Part shown: positions 26,511 to 35,667 of the stretch, in pieces
How positions within the stretch are numbered: position 1 is the first letter of the stretch
How the letters are laid out: each line of letters begins with the position of its first letter
DNA from: Spirochaeta isovalerica
Lineage (GTDB): Bacteria > Spirochaetota > Spirochaetia > DSM-2461
Direction of reading: 5' to 3'
Length of the DNA stretch: 64,000 nucleotides
Assembly: GCF_014207565.1 (NCBI RefSeq)
Contig: NZ_JACHGJ010000002.1
Span: forward strand, 1-64,000
The notes under the pieces: generated by a model
Told to the model about the DNA's origin: nothing
Seen by the model: only the letters and a program-made list of their open reading frames with translations
The model's database searches: none
Program-made: the position numbers and the translations under genes

Positions 26511-27137
26511 ATGATCAGAAAATGTCCCGTAAGTATCCTTATTTTACTGTTTGTTTCAGTAACTCTTCATGCCGTGGATCTGAAAGTTCCCTATTATGAA
26601 CAGGGAAATGACGCCCCCTGGGCCGATATTATCCTCGGCAACAAATCTAAAGTGACAATACGCCAGTACGGCTGTACACTCACCTGCGTTTCCATGATAG
26701 CCTCCCACTTTGAAAACGAGAAACTCACGCCGGAAGATATGAACAGCTGGCTGCAAAGAAACAACGGTTTCGATGACGGCTATGATGACCGCAGCGGCGC
26801 CTATCTGGGGGAAGTCAACCTCAACTGGCCGGCGCTCGCCGGTTTCCGGGGCGGTTATGTTTATACGCGCCACAACTGGGCCGCCAATCCCGCGGATGTG
26901 GTGCTGATCCGTTACTATCTGGATAATAATATTCCCCTTATAGCTGAAGTTCTGCTGAGAGGTGCTCCCCATTATGTGGTTCTGACAGGTTATGACAGAG
27001 AGGGATTTATAATGAATGATCCGGAGTTCCCGGAAGAACACCGTTTCGATGCGATTTATAATATTTCCGATAAATGGGGTTCCGGCCCTTCGAGAAATAT
27101 CTACGGGATCAGGGTTCTCTATCCGCCGGTATCATAA
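26511..27137 (+). CDS. Secreted C39-like papain-fold peptidase
   Basis: A 208-aa exported protein. Residues 1-22 form a signal peptide (MIRKCP, hydrophobic core, cleavage near LHA-VD). The mature part resembles Peptidase_C39_2 domains: a putative nucleophile in RQYGCTLTCVSM, a histidine in APHYVVLTGYD and a following Asn/Asp in IMNDPEF. Such proteins cleave peptides or act as cysteine-type hydrolases in the envelope. ATG 26511 has no Shine-Dalgarno, but TATATT (26498-26503) ends 7 nt upstream, the leaderless arrangement. The gene overlaps the convergent oxidoreductase gene by 6 bp. Confidence 0.75.
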   Translation: MIRKCPVSILILLFVSVTLHAVDLKVPYYEQGNDAPWADIILGNKSKVTIRQYGCTLTCVSMIASHFENEKLTPEDMNSWLQRNNGFDDGYDDRSGAYLGEVNLNWPALAGFRGGYVYTRHNWAANPADVVLIRYYLDNNIPLIAEVLLRGAPHYVVLTGYDREGFIMNDPEFPEEHRFDAIYNISDKWGSGPSRNIYGIRVLYPPVS

Positions 27138-28601
27138 TTTATTAATTCTGTCCCCTAAGGGCTGACCGCCTCTCTGGGTAATCTCCTCTTCGGGAATATC
27201 CAATTCCCGTGACAGGAGCTTTCTCACTCTTTTCCCGCAGAAATTTCCCTGACACTGACCCTGACCGGCCCGGGTCCTCCTTTTCACAGCATCGAGACTG
27301 TCAACCCGTATTCCTCTGTTCATGGCATCGATAATGCGGCTTCGGGGGACCTGTTCGCATCGACAGACTATCCGGTCTTTGTCGTCTTCGGGAAGATCGA
27401 TCCTCCTTTTCAGCTCATCTTTATCCAGATTGAGAATCTCTTTTACGATAGGGTCTCTCCGGCTTTTGAAATTTTCATCGGGCTCAAATTCCAGTCCTAG
27501 ATGATTGAGCAAACCGATCACTTCCCGGGCCAGCGCGGGGCTGGAGGTCAGGCCGGGGGATTCAATTCCGCAAAGGTGGATAAAGCGTTGATCCGATTCG
27601 ATTATAAAGTCTCCTGCCGCTGGTTTGGGTCTGATTCCGGCAAATGTTTTAATAATTCCTTTCGGAGATAGTTCCGGGATGCTTTTACGGGCTCCTTCCA
27701 GAACCTCTTCAAGGGATTCCCTGTCGGTTCCCGTATCGTTCCCGTCTCCGACCCATCGGGCATCGGGGCCGATCATAAGATTACCATAAACGGTTTTGCA
27801 GACCAGAATTCCTTTGCCTGCTTTTCCCTTTCCCTTCGGCGGGACCTGAAAAAGAATGTGGTTCACATCAAAATCCCGTTTTCTTTTATAAATCATGTAC
27901 TGGCCTTTCACTTTCTCGATAACTGAATGAGAAAAGCCGGCTTTCTGTCCAATTTCCTCACTGCCGTGGCCGGCGGCATTTATCACATATCTCGATTGAA
28001 ATGTCTGTTTTCCCGACTTTACAGTCCAGGGGGAATCGTCATTTTCCGGTTTAATCACTGAGTCCACTTTGTGTTTCAATCTGAGAGCCACTCCGTTGGA
28101 TACAGCATTCTCCCATAAGGCCGTTCCCAACTCATAGGGGATGATCCGTCCGGCATCAGGGGCAAAGAGAGCGCAAACAACCTCTTTATTAAGATTGGGT
28201 TCAATTGTCTGGAGCTCTACTTTTTCGATGATCTTGTAGATCTGTCCGGGCGCGTCAAAGGCTTTACGCGTTTTTTCTCCCTGTTCCCTGTATGCCTGAA
28301 GAATCTCTCTGTCTTCATCGGAATAGGCGAGAATGAGAGCTCCCGGCCTTTGCAGAGTTACCCCGAGTTCTGAACAGAGCTGATCCATCATCAGATTCCC
28401 CTTCAGATTGAACTCAGCTTTGAGCGACGGCCCTTTTACCAGGCAGGGCGTGTGGATGATGCCCGTGTTGCTTTTGGATATACCGCAACAAACATCGCTT
28501 TCCATCTCCAGGGCCAGAACCGATACTTTGCTGCGGCTTAATTCTCTGGCGACAGCACCGCCGACAACGCCGGCGCCGATTATAATGACATCGTAAATCA
28601 C
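27132..28601 (-). CDS. FAD oxidoreductase with BFD-like Fe-S domain
   Basis: A 489-aa flavoprotein of the D-amino-acid-oxidase/glycerol-3-phosphate dehydrogenase class. The dinucleotide motif VIIIGAGVVGGAVAREL opens the protein, and GIRPKPAAGDF lies near the FAD site. The C-terminal part (about 405-460) is a BFD-like [2Fe-2S] domain with cysteines in VCRCEQV and GQCQGNFC. This domain layout is shared with anaerobic GlpA-type glycerol-3-phosphate dehydrogenases and 2-hydroxyglutarate/hydroxyproline oxidases. No glp gene is adjacent, so the substrate is open. GTG start; GTGA overlap with the upstream DUF2721 gene. Confidence 0.8.
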   Translation of the reverse strand: MIYDVIIIGAGVVGGAVARELSRSKVSVLALEMESDVCCGISKSNTGIIHTPCLVKGPSLKAEFNLKGNLMMDQLCSELGVTLQRPGALILAYSDEDREILQAYREQGEKTRKAFDAPGQIYKIIEKVELQTIEPNLNKEVVCALFAPDAGRIIPYELGTALWENAVSNGVALRLKHKVDSVIKPENDDSPWTVKSGKQTFQSRYVINAAGHGSEEIGQKAGFSHSVIEKVKGQYMIYKRKRDFDVNHILFQVPPKGKGKAGKGILVCKTVYGNLMIGPDARWVGDGNDTGTDRESLEEVLEGARKSIPELSPKGIIKTFAGIRPKPAAGDFIIESDQRFIHLCGIESPGLTSSPALAREVIGLLNHLGLEFEPDENFKSRRDPIVKEILNLDKDELKRRIDLPEDDKDRIVCRCEQVPRSRIIDAMNRGIRVDSLDAVKRRTRAGQGQCQGNFCGKRVRKLLSRELDIPEEEITQRGGQPLGDRINKL

Positions 28602-28987
28602 TTTTCGACCCCCCTCAGCTGTATATCGAGCGCCTTAACGGAAATCCTGATTTCGCCGATCGAAATGGCGAGCGACAGGAGAAGGCAGAGGAGACTGGCG
28701 GCAAAGAAAATCTCGCCTGCCAAGGGAAAATTCAGAAAGAGGAGAAGCATGGTGGCCACGCAGAGGAAGAAACTGATAACGCCGGCCAGCTGCATATTGC
28801 GGATCATATAAATCCGCCTGCTCAGGTTTTCTATCTGCCCTTCTATATTTTCAGCGGAACCTGCTCTGCGGCGGCTGTCCAGATCTCTGATCAGGCCGGC
28901 CAGCGTCAGGTATCTGTTCGTGTAGGCGAGAAGAAGCAGCGAAATGGCGGGAAAGAGCAGAGCCGGGGTGGTCAGTGTTATTTCCAT
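28598..28987 (-). CDS. DUF2721 membrane protein
   Basis: A 129-aa protein with one N-terminal and two C-terminal hydrophobic segments around a charged central part. It has the opening TTPALLFPAISLLLLAYTNR typical of DUF2721 family proteins. The function is unknown. AAAGGAG precedes the ATG. The stop overlaps the start of the oxidoreductase gene, so they form a two-gene operon. The protein could anchor or regulate the flavoprotein; this is inference from position. Confidence 0.75.
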   Translation of the reverse strand: MEITLTTPALLFPAISLLLLAYTNRYLTLAGLIRDLDSRRRAGSAENIEGQIENLSRRIYMIRNMQLAGVISFFLCVATMLLLFLNFPLAGEIFFAASLLCLLLSLAISIGEIRISVKALDIQLRGVEK

Positions 28988-29009
28988 GAAAACTCCTTTT
29001 TTAATGTTT

Positions 29010-29039
29010 TTGAAAAATAGGAACTATATGTAATATAAT
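29010..29039 (+). promoter_or_regulatory. Promoter of the chemoreceptor gene
   Basis: TTGAAA (29010-29015), an 18-bp spacer and TATAAT (29034-29039) precede the chemoreceptor gene. AAGGA lies about 10 nt before the ATG at 29078. Confidence 0.55.
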
Positions 29040-29077
29040 AATAATAACTGATTCCGTTTTTATAAGGATTTTATCAC

Positions 29078-31219
29078 ATGAAACTTCAAACCCGCAGTAT
29101 TGTTTTTTTTATTCCAATGATCCTACTGAACATTTTGGCTGTTATCTTTTTTATCGGGAGAAGTTTCCGTGATATCGTCTATGTGGAATCCATAGAAGAA
29201 TCGAAAATGGTCGTTTCTCAGATTCAAACCCTTCAGAAACAACTGGAAACCAAGGCTCTTTCCATGGCTTCCCTCATCGCCAATAACCCCGCGATCATTG
29301 AAGCCTATTCTCTCGGTTCGGTTGATGAAATCCATGATGCCCTGAAAAATCAGGCTGATCCTTTAATCGATAAACTGCAGGACGCTCTTGAAGTCGAACA
29401 TCTCAGAGTCCATTTTCACATCGCTCCTGCCAGAAGTCTCTACAGGACCTGGTCCGATGCCTGGGGCGATGATCTTTCGGGATTCCGCAATTCGGTAATC
29501 CAGACCATTCAGACCGGCAAACCCATTATGGGCATTGAACTGGGAAAAGGGGGAATGGTTATCCGCGGCGTCCATCCCGTCCGTGTCAATGGAAGAGTCG
29601 TGGGATCTCTGGAGTTGTATTTTCAACCCCAGCAGATGCTGCAGATGATGTCCGCCGATGAGGAAGCATCGGGGCTTGTACTTCTGGCGGAACGGGAACG
29701 GCTTCTCGATATCATGTTTGAGTCTGATCTGGCGAATTACGATCTGGGGCAGATCGGCCCCGTTATGGTTTCCTATCGCTCATCGGACTGGATCGATCCT
29801 CAGACTCTGCTTTCGGAAAAATTGATAAATGAAGCGAGATCCATGAATGAAACGGTTTATGATTCCCGCGGGGATATGGTTATCAGCTATATACCTATTA
29901 ATGATTTCAGGGGGCAGGCTGTCGGACTTTATGTGTTTATCAGTGATACGAGCGAACAGATGGCAAGACTCAATCGTTCCTCATCAGAACTTATAGCTTT
30001 AATGGCGGTGATTAATGTTCTGATGCTGGGAGGTCTGATATTCTGGCTTTCCAAATTTGTAATCCGTCCCATCAAAAGGCAGGATAAAGCTGTTGAAATC
30101 ATTTCAAAAGGGAGCGGGGACCTGACTCACAGAATCGAAGTGAAGAGGAAGGATGAAATCGGAATGATAGCCGCAAACTTTAACCTGTTTATGGAACAGC
30201 TGGCCCAGATTATCGGTAATACCAGAGACGCTTCCAAAAATACGCGCAACAGCAGTACGGCGCTATCATTTCTTACGAATGAAACTTTAACGGCGACCGC
30301 ATCCATATCCGAATCCATCGAGAAAACCAGGGAACAGCTTACAAATATGGAAAAAGAAATGGACGGATCCAGAAGCTTTGCCGAGATCATCGGTGAAAAA
30401 TCTGAAGTTTTTCAGGAAAGCGTGGAACAGTTGTCGGCCATTGTGGAAGAGTCATCCTCAGGGCTTGTTGAAATGCTCGCATCTCTGGAAAATGTCAACA
30501 AACTGGTACAAAATCGGCAGGAGTTGACAACCGATCTGGTCTCTCTCTCCAAAAAAGGGGAGGAGTCCATCTATGAAACGACCGATCAGATAAAATCGAT
30601 CCGCAACGCCATAGAGCAGATTCAGGAGTTTGCCAGCACCATCGATCAGATTGCTTCGCAGACCAATCTGCTGTCCATGAATGCCGCGATAGAAGCCGCC
30701 CACGCCGGAGAAGCAGGGAAGGGCTTTGCCGTCGTCGCCGAGGAAATCAGAAGCCTGGCCGAAACGTCGGGAGAGGAATCGAGGCGGATCAGCGAATCCA
30801 TCACCACCATTACGGATATAATTCTTAATACGGAACAATCGGGACAGGCTTCAAAGGAAGCCTTCATCGAAATAGACAAAGCGGTTAAAAGCGTGGCTGA
30901 CGGTCTGCACGGCATAGCTTTGAGTACCGAAGAGCTCACCATAGGCAGCAGAGAGGTTATGGAAGCCATCCACCAGGTTCAGGATGTCACGGTTGCCGTT
31001 AAAGACAGTTCCGAAGAAATCCGGGATCAGCAGAATAACCTGAATGCCGTAATCAACCGGAGCATTAAATCCATGAGCTATTTGGAACAGCTTGCCGAAG
31101 AAATGAACGACCGGAGAAACCAGATCAAGGAAGCGATGGACAGCCTCCTCGAAGTTGTGAAAAAGCTGTCGGTCGATTCCAAGGAAATGGAGAAGGAGAT
31201 CGAGCGGTTTACGCTTTAG
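29078..31219 (+). CDS. Methyl-accepting chemotaxis protein
   Basis: A 713-aa transmembrane chemoreceptor. A membrane helix at about 8-30 and a second at about 300-320 bracket a periplasmic ligand-binding region of about 270 residues that looks Cache-like ([28 protein letters not shown]). HAMP follows at about 322-375 ([22 protein letters not shown]). The cytoplasmic signalling hairpin tip is intact, with [20 protein letters not shown] followed by [17 protein letters not shown]. It couples ligand sensing to CheA/CheW for swimming behaviour. The ligand is unknown. No C-terminal CheR-binding pentapeptide is seen. Confidence 0.92.
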   Translation: MKLQTRSIVFFIPMILLNILAVIFFIGRSFRDIVYVESIEESKMVVSQIQTLQKQLETKALSMASLIANNPAIIEAYSLGSVDEIHDALKNQADPLIDKLQDALEVEHLRVHFHIAPARSLYRTWSDAWGDDLSGFRNSVIQTIQTGKPIMGIELGKGGMVIRGVHPVRVNGRVVGSLELYFQPQQMLQMMSADEEASGLVLLAERERLLDIMFESDLANYDLGQIGPVMVSYRSSDWIDPQTLLSEKLINEARSMNETVYDSRGDMVISYIPINDFRGQAVGLYVFISDTSEQMARLNRSSSELIALMAVINVLMLGGLIFWLSKFVIRPIKRQDKAVEIISKGSGDLTHRIEVKRKDEIGMIAANFNLFMEQLAQIIGNTRDASKNTRNSSTALSFLTNETLTATASISESIEKTREQLTNMEKEMDGSRSFAEIIGEKSEVFQESVEQLSAIVEESSSGLVEMLASLENVNKLVQNRQELTTDLVSLSKKGEESIYETTDQIKSIRNAIEQIQEFASTIDQIASQTNLLSMNAAIEAAHAGEAGKGFAVVAEEIRSLAETSGEESRRISESITTITDIILNTEQSGQASKEAFIEIDKAVKSVADGLHGIALSTEELTIGSREVMEAIHQVQDVTVAVKDSSEEIRDQQNNLNAVINRSIKSMSYLEQLAEEMNDRRNQIKEAMDSLLEVVKKLSVDSKEMEKEIERFTL

Positions 31220-31390
31220 TTTTCCTTTTCGTAGTGGCGGATCCAGTCAATGTACATGTACTGGGGAAATGTTGTTCTGTGGTCGGGGTCTTCTGTGTAA
31301 TTCCCCCCCAGCGGTTCCGGGAAAGTTTTGATGAGTATTACCCCTCGGGAATTGAGTTCTTTTCGCAGATCAAGCAGCTGCAGAATGTCT
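31216..31390 (-). pseudogene. Remnant of a GH16-type glucanase C-terminus
   Basis: Read on the minus strand, a frame without a start codon encodes about 58 residues. It ends in [30 protein letters not shown]-like sequence (cited in pieces: PLGGNYTEDPDHR, TTFPQYMYIDWIRHYE). That is the signature of the C-terminus of family 16 glycoside hydrolases, where GGN, PD..T.FP and M.IDYVRVY are conserved. Nothing upstream continues the domain, and the open frame stops at about 31413. It overlaps the chemoreceptor stop codon by 4 bp. It looks like the tail of a laminarinase/lichenase gene left after deletion. Confidence 0.55.
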
Positions 31391-31400
31391 GAATAAACAC

Positions 31401-31417
31401 ATAAAATTTGATTTTAT
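31401..31417. promoter_or_regulatory. 17-bp palindrome before small motility-type gene
   Basis: ATAAAAT (31401-31407) and ATTTTAT (31411-31417) form a perfect inverted repeat around TTG, 27 bp before the start codon of the small gene. It could be an operator. A sigma-28 promoter was sought here and not found convincingly. Confidence 0.35.
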
Positions 31418-31443
31418 GAAAGCCCGGGTCGAAAATAACAAAT

Positions 31444-31620
31444 ATGGAAGGTATAGCGAATAACGTTCAGAACCCTTATGCTCTACTCGAACTGACTTTA
31501 AAGCAGGCTCAGAATCAGGGAACGGATCTGGCGGAAAAACTTATGAAGCTCAGCGCTGTTCAGCAGATCGATCAGTCTCAGCTGTCTTACATGGGCAACC
31601 TTGTCGATATGTACGTCTGA
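31444..31620 (+). CDS. Small YjfB-like putative motility protein
   Basis: A 58-aa protein beginning MEGIANNVQNPYALLE and ending in SQLSYMGNLVDMYV. The composition (Gln- and Leu-rich amphipathic helix, short length, few charges, D-L-A-E-K-L-M-K core) resembles the YjfB-like small proteins annotated as putative motility proteins in flagellated bacteria. Its position next to a chemoreceptor gene fits. No clear Shine-Dalgarno is present. The frame is open with a normal codon pattern, and the gene fills an otherwise empty 490-bp interval together with the GH16 remnant. The function is unknown. Confidence 0.55.
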   Translation: MEGIANNVQNPYALLELTLKQAQNQGTDLAEKLMKLSAVQQIDQSQLSYMGNLVDMYV

Positions 31621-31709
31621 GCCCTAGCCGTTAATGCATAACTTTCTCATCAAATTTTAACAAATCCGTATTAGAATGAAGGCATAATTCTCACAATGGG
31701 AGAGCTATC

Positions 31710-32987
31710 ATGTCCGACTCTGAAAAACTGACGAAGACGGAAAGAAGCTGGATTCTTTACGACGTGGCCAATTCCGCTTTCGTTCTTATCGTTACCACAA
31801 CATTAATGCCTATTTTTCATAAAGATTATGTCGCTGCCGGATCGGGAGCTCAGTCTACAGCAGACTGGGGATTCGTTGTCTCTCTGGCATCTTTGATTCT
31901 TGCTGTTCTGGCACCGGTTCTCGGAACCATAGCCGATTACCGGGGTATGAAGAAGAAGTTTTTTCTCGGTGCGCTTTTTACAGGTGTCGCCTTTACTCTT
32001 CTCTTTCCCTTAATCCGCCAGGGGCAGATCCTTTTCGGACTTATGCTCTACCTTGTAGCCAGGGTCGCCTATGCGGGTGCTAATATTTTCTACGATTCTT
32101 TTCTCACTGATGTAACGACAAACAAAAGGATGGACAGAATATCAACGCTGGGATTCGGATGGGGTTATATCGGCAGTTGTCTGCCCTTTATCGTTTCCAT
32201 CGGCCTGATCGTCGGGTATCAGACAATTAAGGGATCATCGGAAATCTCCCCATTGATGATGAAAATATCCTTTGTTATCGTAGCACTCTGGTGGTTTGTT
32301 TTTTCCCTGCCTATGATAAAAAACGTAAGACAGGAATACGCTATCGAACCGGAGCCCCGAATGATCAGAAAATCCTTTGTACGGCTCTGGACAACGCTTA
32401 AGGAGATTTCCCGATACAAGACAACTTTCAGTTTCCTCATCGCCTATTTCTTTTACATCGACGGTGTTTCCACCATTATATCAATGGCAACGGCTTACGG
32501 AATCGATCTGGGGTTCGGAGCGACAACATTAATTGCCGTTATACTTTTTATTCAGATTGTCGCCTGGCCTTTCGCGCTCATTTTCGGGGCTCTGGCTAAA
32601 CGGTTTTCCGCCAGGAAAATGCTTTTTGCGGGGATAATCGTCTATTCGGTTGTAACAATGGTCGGTTTTCTCCTTCCCTCTATTCAATCGACAGCGCTCA
32701 AAACAGGAGCCTTCTGGTTTATGGCTTTTCTGGTTGCAACTTCCCAGGGCGGGATTCAGGCTTTGAGCCGGTCTTTCTTCGGCAAAACCCTGCCCAAAGA
32801 GAAATCAGCCGAGTTTTTCGGATTCTATAATATTTTCGGAAAATTCGCCGCCATAGTCGGCCCCCTGCTTATGGCGTTATTTACAAAGTTTACAGGGGAT
32901 TCCCGTTACGGTGTTCTGTCGATTCTCATACTTTTTGTCGTAGGGGCTATTCTTCTGGCCAGGGTGCCCGAGCCTGAATCTGATTAA
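31710..32987 (+). CDS. MFS transporter, UMF1/Atg22-like
   Basis: A 425-aa inner-membrane carrier with about 12 helices. The opening SWILYDVANSAFVLIVTT and the motif PVLGTIADYRGMKKKF between helices 2 and 3 identify the UMF1 (vacuole effluxer Atg22-like) subgroup of the major facilitator superfamily. Members are thought to export amino acids or small solutes; the substrate here is unknown. GGGAGAG precedes ATG 31710. It is followed by the separately promoted thiol peroxidase gene. Confidence 0.85.
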   Translation: MSDSEKLTKTERSWILYDVANSAFVLIVTTTLMPIFHKDYVAAGSGAQSTADWGFVVSLASLILAVLAPVLGTIADYRGMKKKFFLGALFTGVAFTLLFPLIRQGQILFGLMLYLVARVAYAGANIFYDSFLTDVTTNKRMDRISTLGFGWGYIGSCLPFIVSIGLIVGYQTIKGSSEISPLMMKISFVIVALWWFVFSLPMIKNVRQEYAIEPEPRMIRKSFVRLWTTLKEISRYKTTFSFLIAYFFYIDGVSTIISMATAYGIDLGFGATTLIAVILFIQIVAWPFALIFGALAKRFSARKMLFAGIIVYSVVTMVGFLLPSIQSTALKTGAFWFMAFLVATSQGGIQALSRSFFGKTLPKEKSAEFFGFYNIFGKFAAIVGPLLMALFTKFTGDSRYGVLSILILFVVGAILLARVPEPESD

Positions 32988-32992
32988 TTGAT

Positions 32993-33021
32993 TTGTCGTA
33001 ATTGAAGTGGCTTATTATATT
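32993..33021 (+). promoter_or_regulatory. Promoter of tpx
   Basis: TTGTCG (32993-32998), a 17-bp spacer and TATATT (33016-33021) precede tpx. Transcription should start near 33028, leaving a leader of about 30 nt that contains the AAAGGAG ribosome site. Confidence 0.55.
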
Positions 33022-33059
33022 AGATAAAACTAACAATCGAATGAAAGGAGACATAAAGA

Positions 33060-33560
33060 ATGGCTGAAATAACATTGCAGGGTAATCCTGTTCATACAAT
33101 AGGGGCTCTGCCGGCAGTTGGTGCCGCCGCTCCGGTTTTTAAACTTGTCGGGCAGGATCTGGCTGATATTCAATTACAGGATTTCAAAGGCAAATATGTC
33201 GTCCTGAATATTTTTCCCAGTCTTGATACGGCTACTTGCGCCGCTTCTGTCCGTCGTTTTAACAAGGAGGCTTCTTCGCGGGATAATGTCGCTGTAGTTT
33301 GCATCTCTGCGGACCTTCCCTTCGCTGCCGGACGTTTCTGTACGACCGAAGGGCTGAAAGATGTGCACACGGCTTCTGTTTTCAGAAATCCCGGATTCGG
33401 AAAAGATTATGGTGTCCTTTTCACCGACGGTCCCCTTGCCGGTCTATTGTCCCGTGCTGTCGTTGTGGTCGACCCTGAGGGGAAGGTCGTATACACTCAG
33501 CAGGTTCCGGAAATTGTCGACGAACCCGATTATGATCCGGTATTGGCGAAACTTCCCTGA
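33060..33560 (+). CDS. tpx: Thiol peroxidase (Tpx)
   Basis: A 166-aa atypical 2-Cys peroxiredoxin that reduces hydrogen and alkyl peroxides at the expense of thioredoxin. The peroxidatic Cys60 sits in SLDTATCAASV and the resolving Cys94 in GRFCTTEGL, with conserved NIFPSLDT and SADLPFA around them. Length and opening (ITLQGNPVHTIG) match the Tpx family closely. AAAGGAG lies at good distance from the ATG and the gene has its own promoter and terminator. It is the main visible oxidative-stress gene in the window. Confidence 0.95.
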   Translation: MAEITLQGNPVHTIGALPAVGAAAPVFKLVGQDLADIQLQDFKGKYVVLNIFPSLDTATCAASVRRFNKEASSRDNVAVVCISADLPFAAGRFCTTEGLKDVHTASVFRNPGFGKDYGVLFTDGPLAGLLSRAVVVVDPEGKVVYTQQVPEIVDEPDYDPVLAKLP

Positions 33561-33586
33561 GAGCGGATGGATATTATTCAGAATCA

Positions 33587-33620
33587 GGCCCGGCTGTTAG
33601 CTCAGCGGGGCTTTTTTTTT
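33587..33620 (+). terminator. Intrinsic terminator of tpx
   Basis: GCCCGGCTG (33588-33596) pairs imperfectly with CAGCGGGGC (33603-33611). The stem is followed by a run of nine T. Confidence 0.8.
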
Positions 33621-33661
33621 GAATAGAACAAATATCAAAAAGAAATAATAATAATTACTAC

Positions 33662-33690
33662 TTGCAATAATAATAACGTATTGTTATATT
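33662..33690 (+). promoter_or_regulatory. Leaderless promoter with dyad, XRE-B12 regulator
   Basis: TTGCAA (33662-33667), 17 bp, and TATATT (33685-33690) lie directly before the regulator gene. Only 6 nt separate the -10 from ATG 33697 and no ribosome site is present, so the mRNA should begin at the start codon. ATAAC (33673-33677) and GTTAT (33683-33687) form a dyad that overlaps the -10. It is well placed for autorepression. Confidence 0.6.
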
Positions 33691-33696
33691 GTTTGT

Positions 33697-34584
33697 ATGA
33701 GAGAATCCAATTTTGGTGAAAAATTAAAAGATGCCAGAAAAAAATCAGGTTTAACTCAAAAACAATTGGGTGAAATGACCGGCGCAGGTCAGGTGGTGAT
33801 AGCCAATTATGAGAGAGGTGCACGTTTTCCCGGAGAAGATATGCTCAGGAAGCTGGCGGAAAATCTCCAGGTCTCGCTTGATTATCTTCTTTCCGTGCCT
33901 TCTCACTCCGAAAAAACTGTCGACCACCAGTTCAGTGCGGACTATCTTTTCGATCTTCTTTTGAGCGATTCGGTAGCCCGATGCTGGGATTATATACGTC
34001 AGTGGAAAGACAATGGGAATTACAGCGCGATGGATGTTTACTCCCGCCTGCTGATTCCCCTGCTCAGGAAAACAGGAGACCTATGGTATTCGGGAGATAT
34101 TTCCATTCTCGATGAACACCTGGTCAGCGGAAAAGTCAGAGAGCTTATAACCCTGACAGCGGCTCATGAAAAGAACTGGAGCAATCCTCCTGTTCCGGGG
34201 CTTTCCTGGATGGGACTCTGCGCACCCGGAGAAGAGCATGATCTGGTTCTGTTGATGACAGCCCGGCTTCTCCGTCTGAAAAACTGGGATGTCAGATTTG
34301 TCGGCACGCAAATGCCTGTGAAGGATCTGATAGCCGCTGTTGATTTCCATAAACCTCTTGTTCTCTCTCTGTCCATAACAATTGAAACTTTTCGAAGCGG
34401 TCTCGAGACTTATCTCGATGTGCTTTACCGGAACAGAAGCTATCCTTACGGTGTTATTCTGGGGGGAGCTGCGGTAAAAGATGAAGATGTCCGGGATTTC
34501 CCCGGGGTCATCGGGACTGCCGACACTCTGGAAAAAGGTATTAATCTCGCTGAGGAATATGCAAATGAGAAAAGGAGTTCTTGA
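33697..34584 (+). CDS. XRE-type regulator with CarH-like B12-binding domain
   Basis: A 295-aa regulator. Residues 5-66 form a Cro/C1-type helix-turn-helix (LTQKQLGEMTGAGQVVIANYERG). Residues about 80-160 form the helical cap of a cobalamin domain, with the exact W-x9-EH signature of CarH/LitR photoreceptors: Trp130 then Glu140-His141. Residues about 168-290 form the Rossmann-type B12 domain, with axial-ligand His181 in GEEHD, then LSLS and ILGGA. Known CarH/LitR proteins use a MerR-type DNA-binding domain, so the XRE fusion is unusual. Tyr131 replaces the His that follows the Trp in Thermus CarH and captures cobalt after illumination. It is first in an operon with RND efflux genes and probably controls them by B12 state or light. 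Confidence 0.8.
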   Translation: MRESNFGEKLKDARKKSGLTQKQLGEMTGAGQVVIANYERGARFPGEDMLRKLAENLQVSLDYLLSVPSHSEKTVDHQFSADYLFDLLLSDSVARCWDYIRQWKDNGNYSAMDVYSRLLIPLLRKTGDLWYSGDISILDEHLVSGKVRELITLTAAHEKNWSNPPVPGLSWMGLCAPGEEHDLVLLMTARLLRLKNWDVRFVGTQMPVKDLIAAVDFHKPLVLSLSITIETFRSGLETYLDVLYRNRSYPYGVILGGAAVKDEDVRDFPGVIGTADTLEKGINLAEEYANEKRSS

Positions 34585-35667
34585 ATGAAAAAAGTAGTAA
34601 TCATCTTATTGTCGGTTTTTATCCTTTCGGCCTGCGGAAGCGGTGAAGCGGACCAGGTGTCCTCGTCAAGCTGGGACCAGGCCGGTGAATACGTTCCCAT
34701 AGCTGTTGAAGTTCTTGACGTGACTGAAGGTCTGCTGATCCCCTATGTGGAGGCATCGGGAACCATTCGGGGAATCCGTGAAGCCTGGGTCGTTGCTGCC
34801 GCACAGGGGCAGATTACGTCAATGAATGTCTCGCTCGGTCAAGCGGTGAAGGCTGATCAGGTACTTCTTTCCGTGGAAAATGATCTTCAGAAGCTCAATC
34901 GGGATCTGGCGCTTCAGCAGTTTGAAGCGACCCGTCTGGACTTTCAGGCTCTGGAAAGCTCATTCAGGAAAGGCGGTCTCTCCCGATCCGATTATAATAA
35001 TGCAAAAACCAGACTCCTGCAGGCTGAGACGACATACCGCTCAGCTGAAAAGAGCTATAAGGATACGTTTATCAAAGCTCCTTTTGATGGAACTGTGGCC
35101 CTTCTCGACAGTTCACTGGCCGAGGGCACAACTCTCTCTCCCGGTACACCCGTAGCGCTTATCATAGACCGGTCAGCCATGAAGATGGAAATTTCCCTTG
35201 GAGAAAGACAGATAGGTCTTATCAGAAAAGGGCAGAAAGCGACTCTGAGGCTCAGTTCCGATATCGAAGAAGATCCGGTCGAAGCCGTTGTTGATTCCAT
35301 CGGTTCAGGGAGCGAGAGCTCAACAGGAAGCTTTCCCGTTATTATAACCTGGGATAATCGAATAGACGACACTATGCGTTCAGGCTTGTCTGCACAGGTC
35401 CTTATGGCTAATACAGTTGAAAAACCCCAAATCATTATCCCCTCGTCAGCTCTGGTTGTAAGAGACCGGAAGCAATCGGTTATTGTGGCTGAAGAAGGCC
35501 GCTCAGTCGTGAAAGAGGTCGTCACCGGAGAATCATTAGGCGGTAATACAGTCGTTCTCGAGGGATTGTCTGTCGGGGAAAAACTTGTGGTCAGCGCTCT
35601 ATCATCTCTGGGAGATAATTACTTCATCGAACCTACTGAAATCGGTAAAACAGGAGATTGGAGATGA
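34585..35667 (+). CDS. RND efflux periplasmic adaptor lipoprotein
   Basis: A 360-aa membrane fusion protein. The signal peptide ends in a lipobox (FILSAC, Cys12), so it is probably a lipoprotein anchored on the periplasmic face of a membrane. A lipoyl/barrel-sandwich half (residues about 50-90) and its mate (about 160-190, with FIKAPFDGTVALL) flank a short coiled-coil hairpin (about 95-150). Beta-barrel and membrane-proximal domains follow. It links the RND pump to an outer-membrane exit duct. AGGAG for this ATG lies inside the regulator gene, which ends one base before. The stop overlaps the RND start. Confidence 0.88.
   Translation: MKKVVIILLSVFILSACGSGEADQVSSSSWDQAGEYVPIAVEVLDVTEGLLIPYVEASGTIRGIREAWVVAAAQGQITSMNVSLGQAVKADQVLLSVENDLQKLNRDLALQQFEATRLDFQALESSFRKGGLSRSDYNNAKTRLLQAETTYRSAEKSYKDTFIKAPFDGTVALLDSSLAEGTTLSPGTPVALIIDRSAMKMEISLGERQIGLIRKGQKATLRLSSDIEEDPVEAVVDSIGSGSESSTGSFPVIITWDNRIDDTMRSGLSAQVLMANTVEKPQIIIPSSALVVRDRKQSVIVAEEGRSVVKEVVTGESLGGNTVVLEGLSVGEKLVVSALSSLGDNYFIEPTEIGKTGDWR

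Noticed and set aside
31394-31428. Possible sigma-28 promoter (TAAA...GCCCGGG) before the small motility-type gene
   Set aside because: The -10 half does not match GCCGATAA at any correct spacing; only the TAAA half fits.
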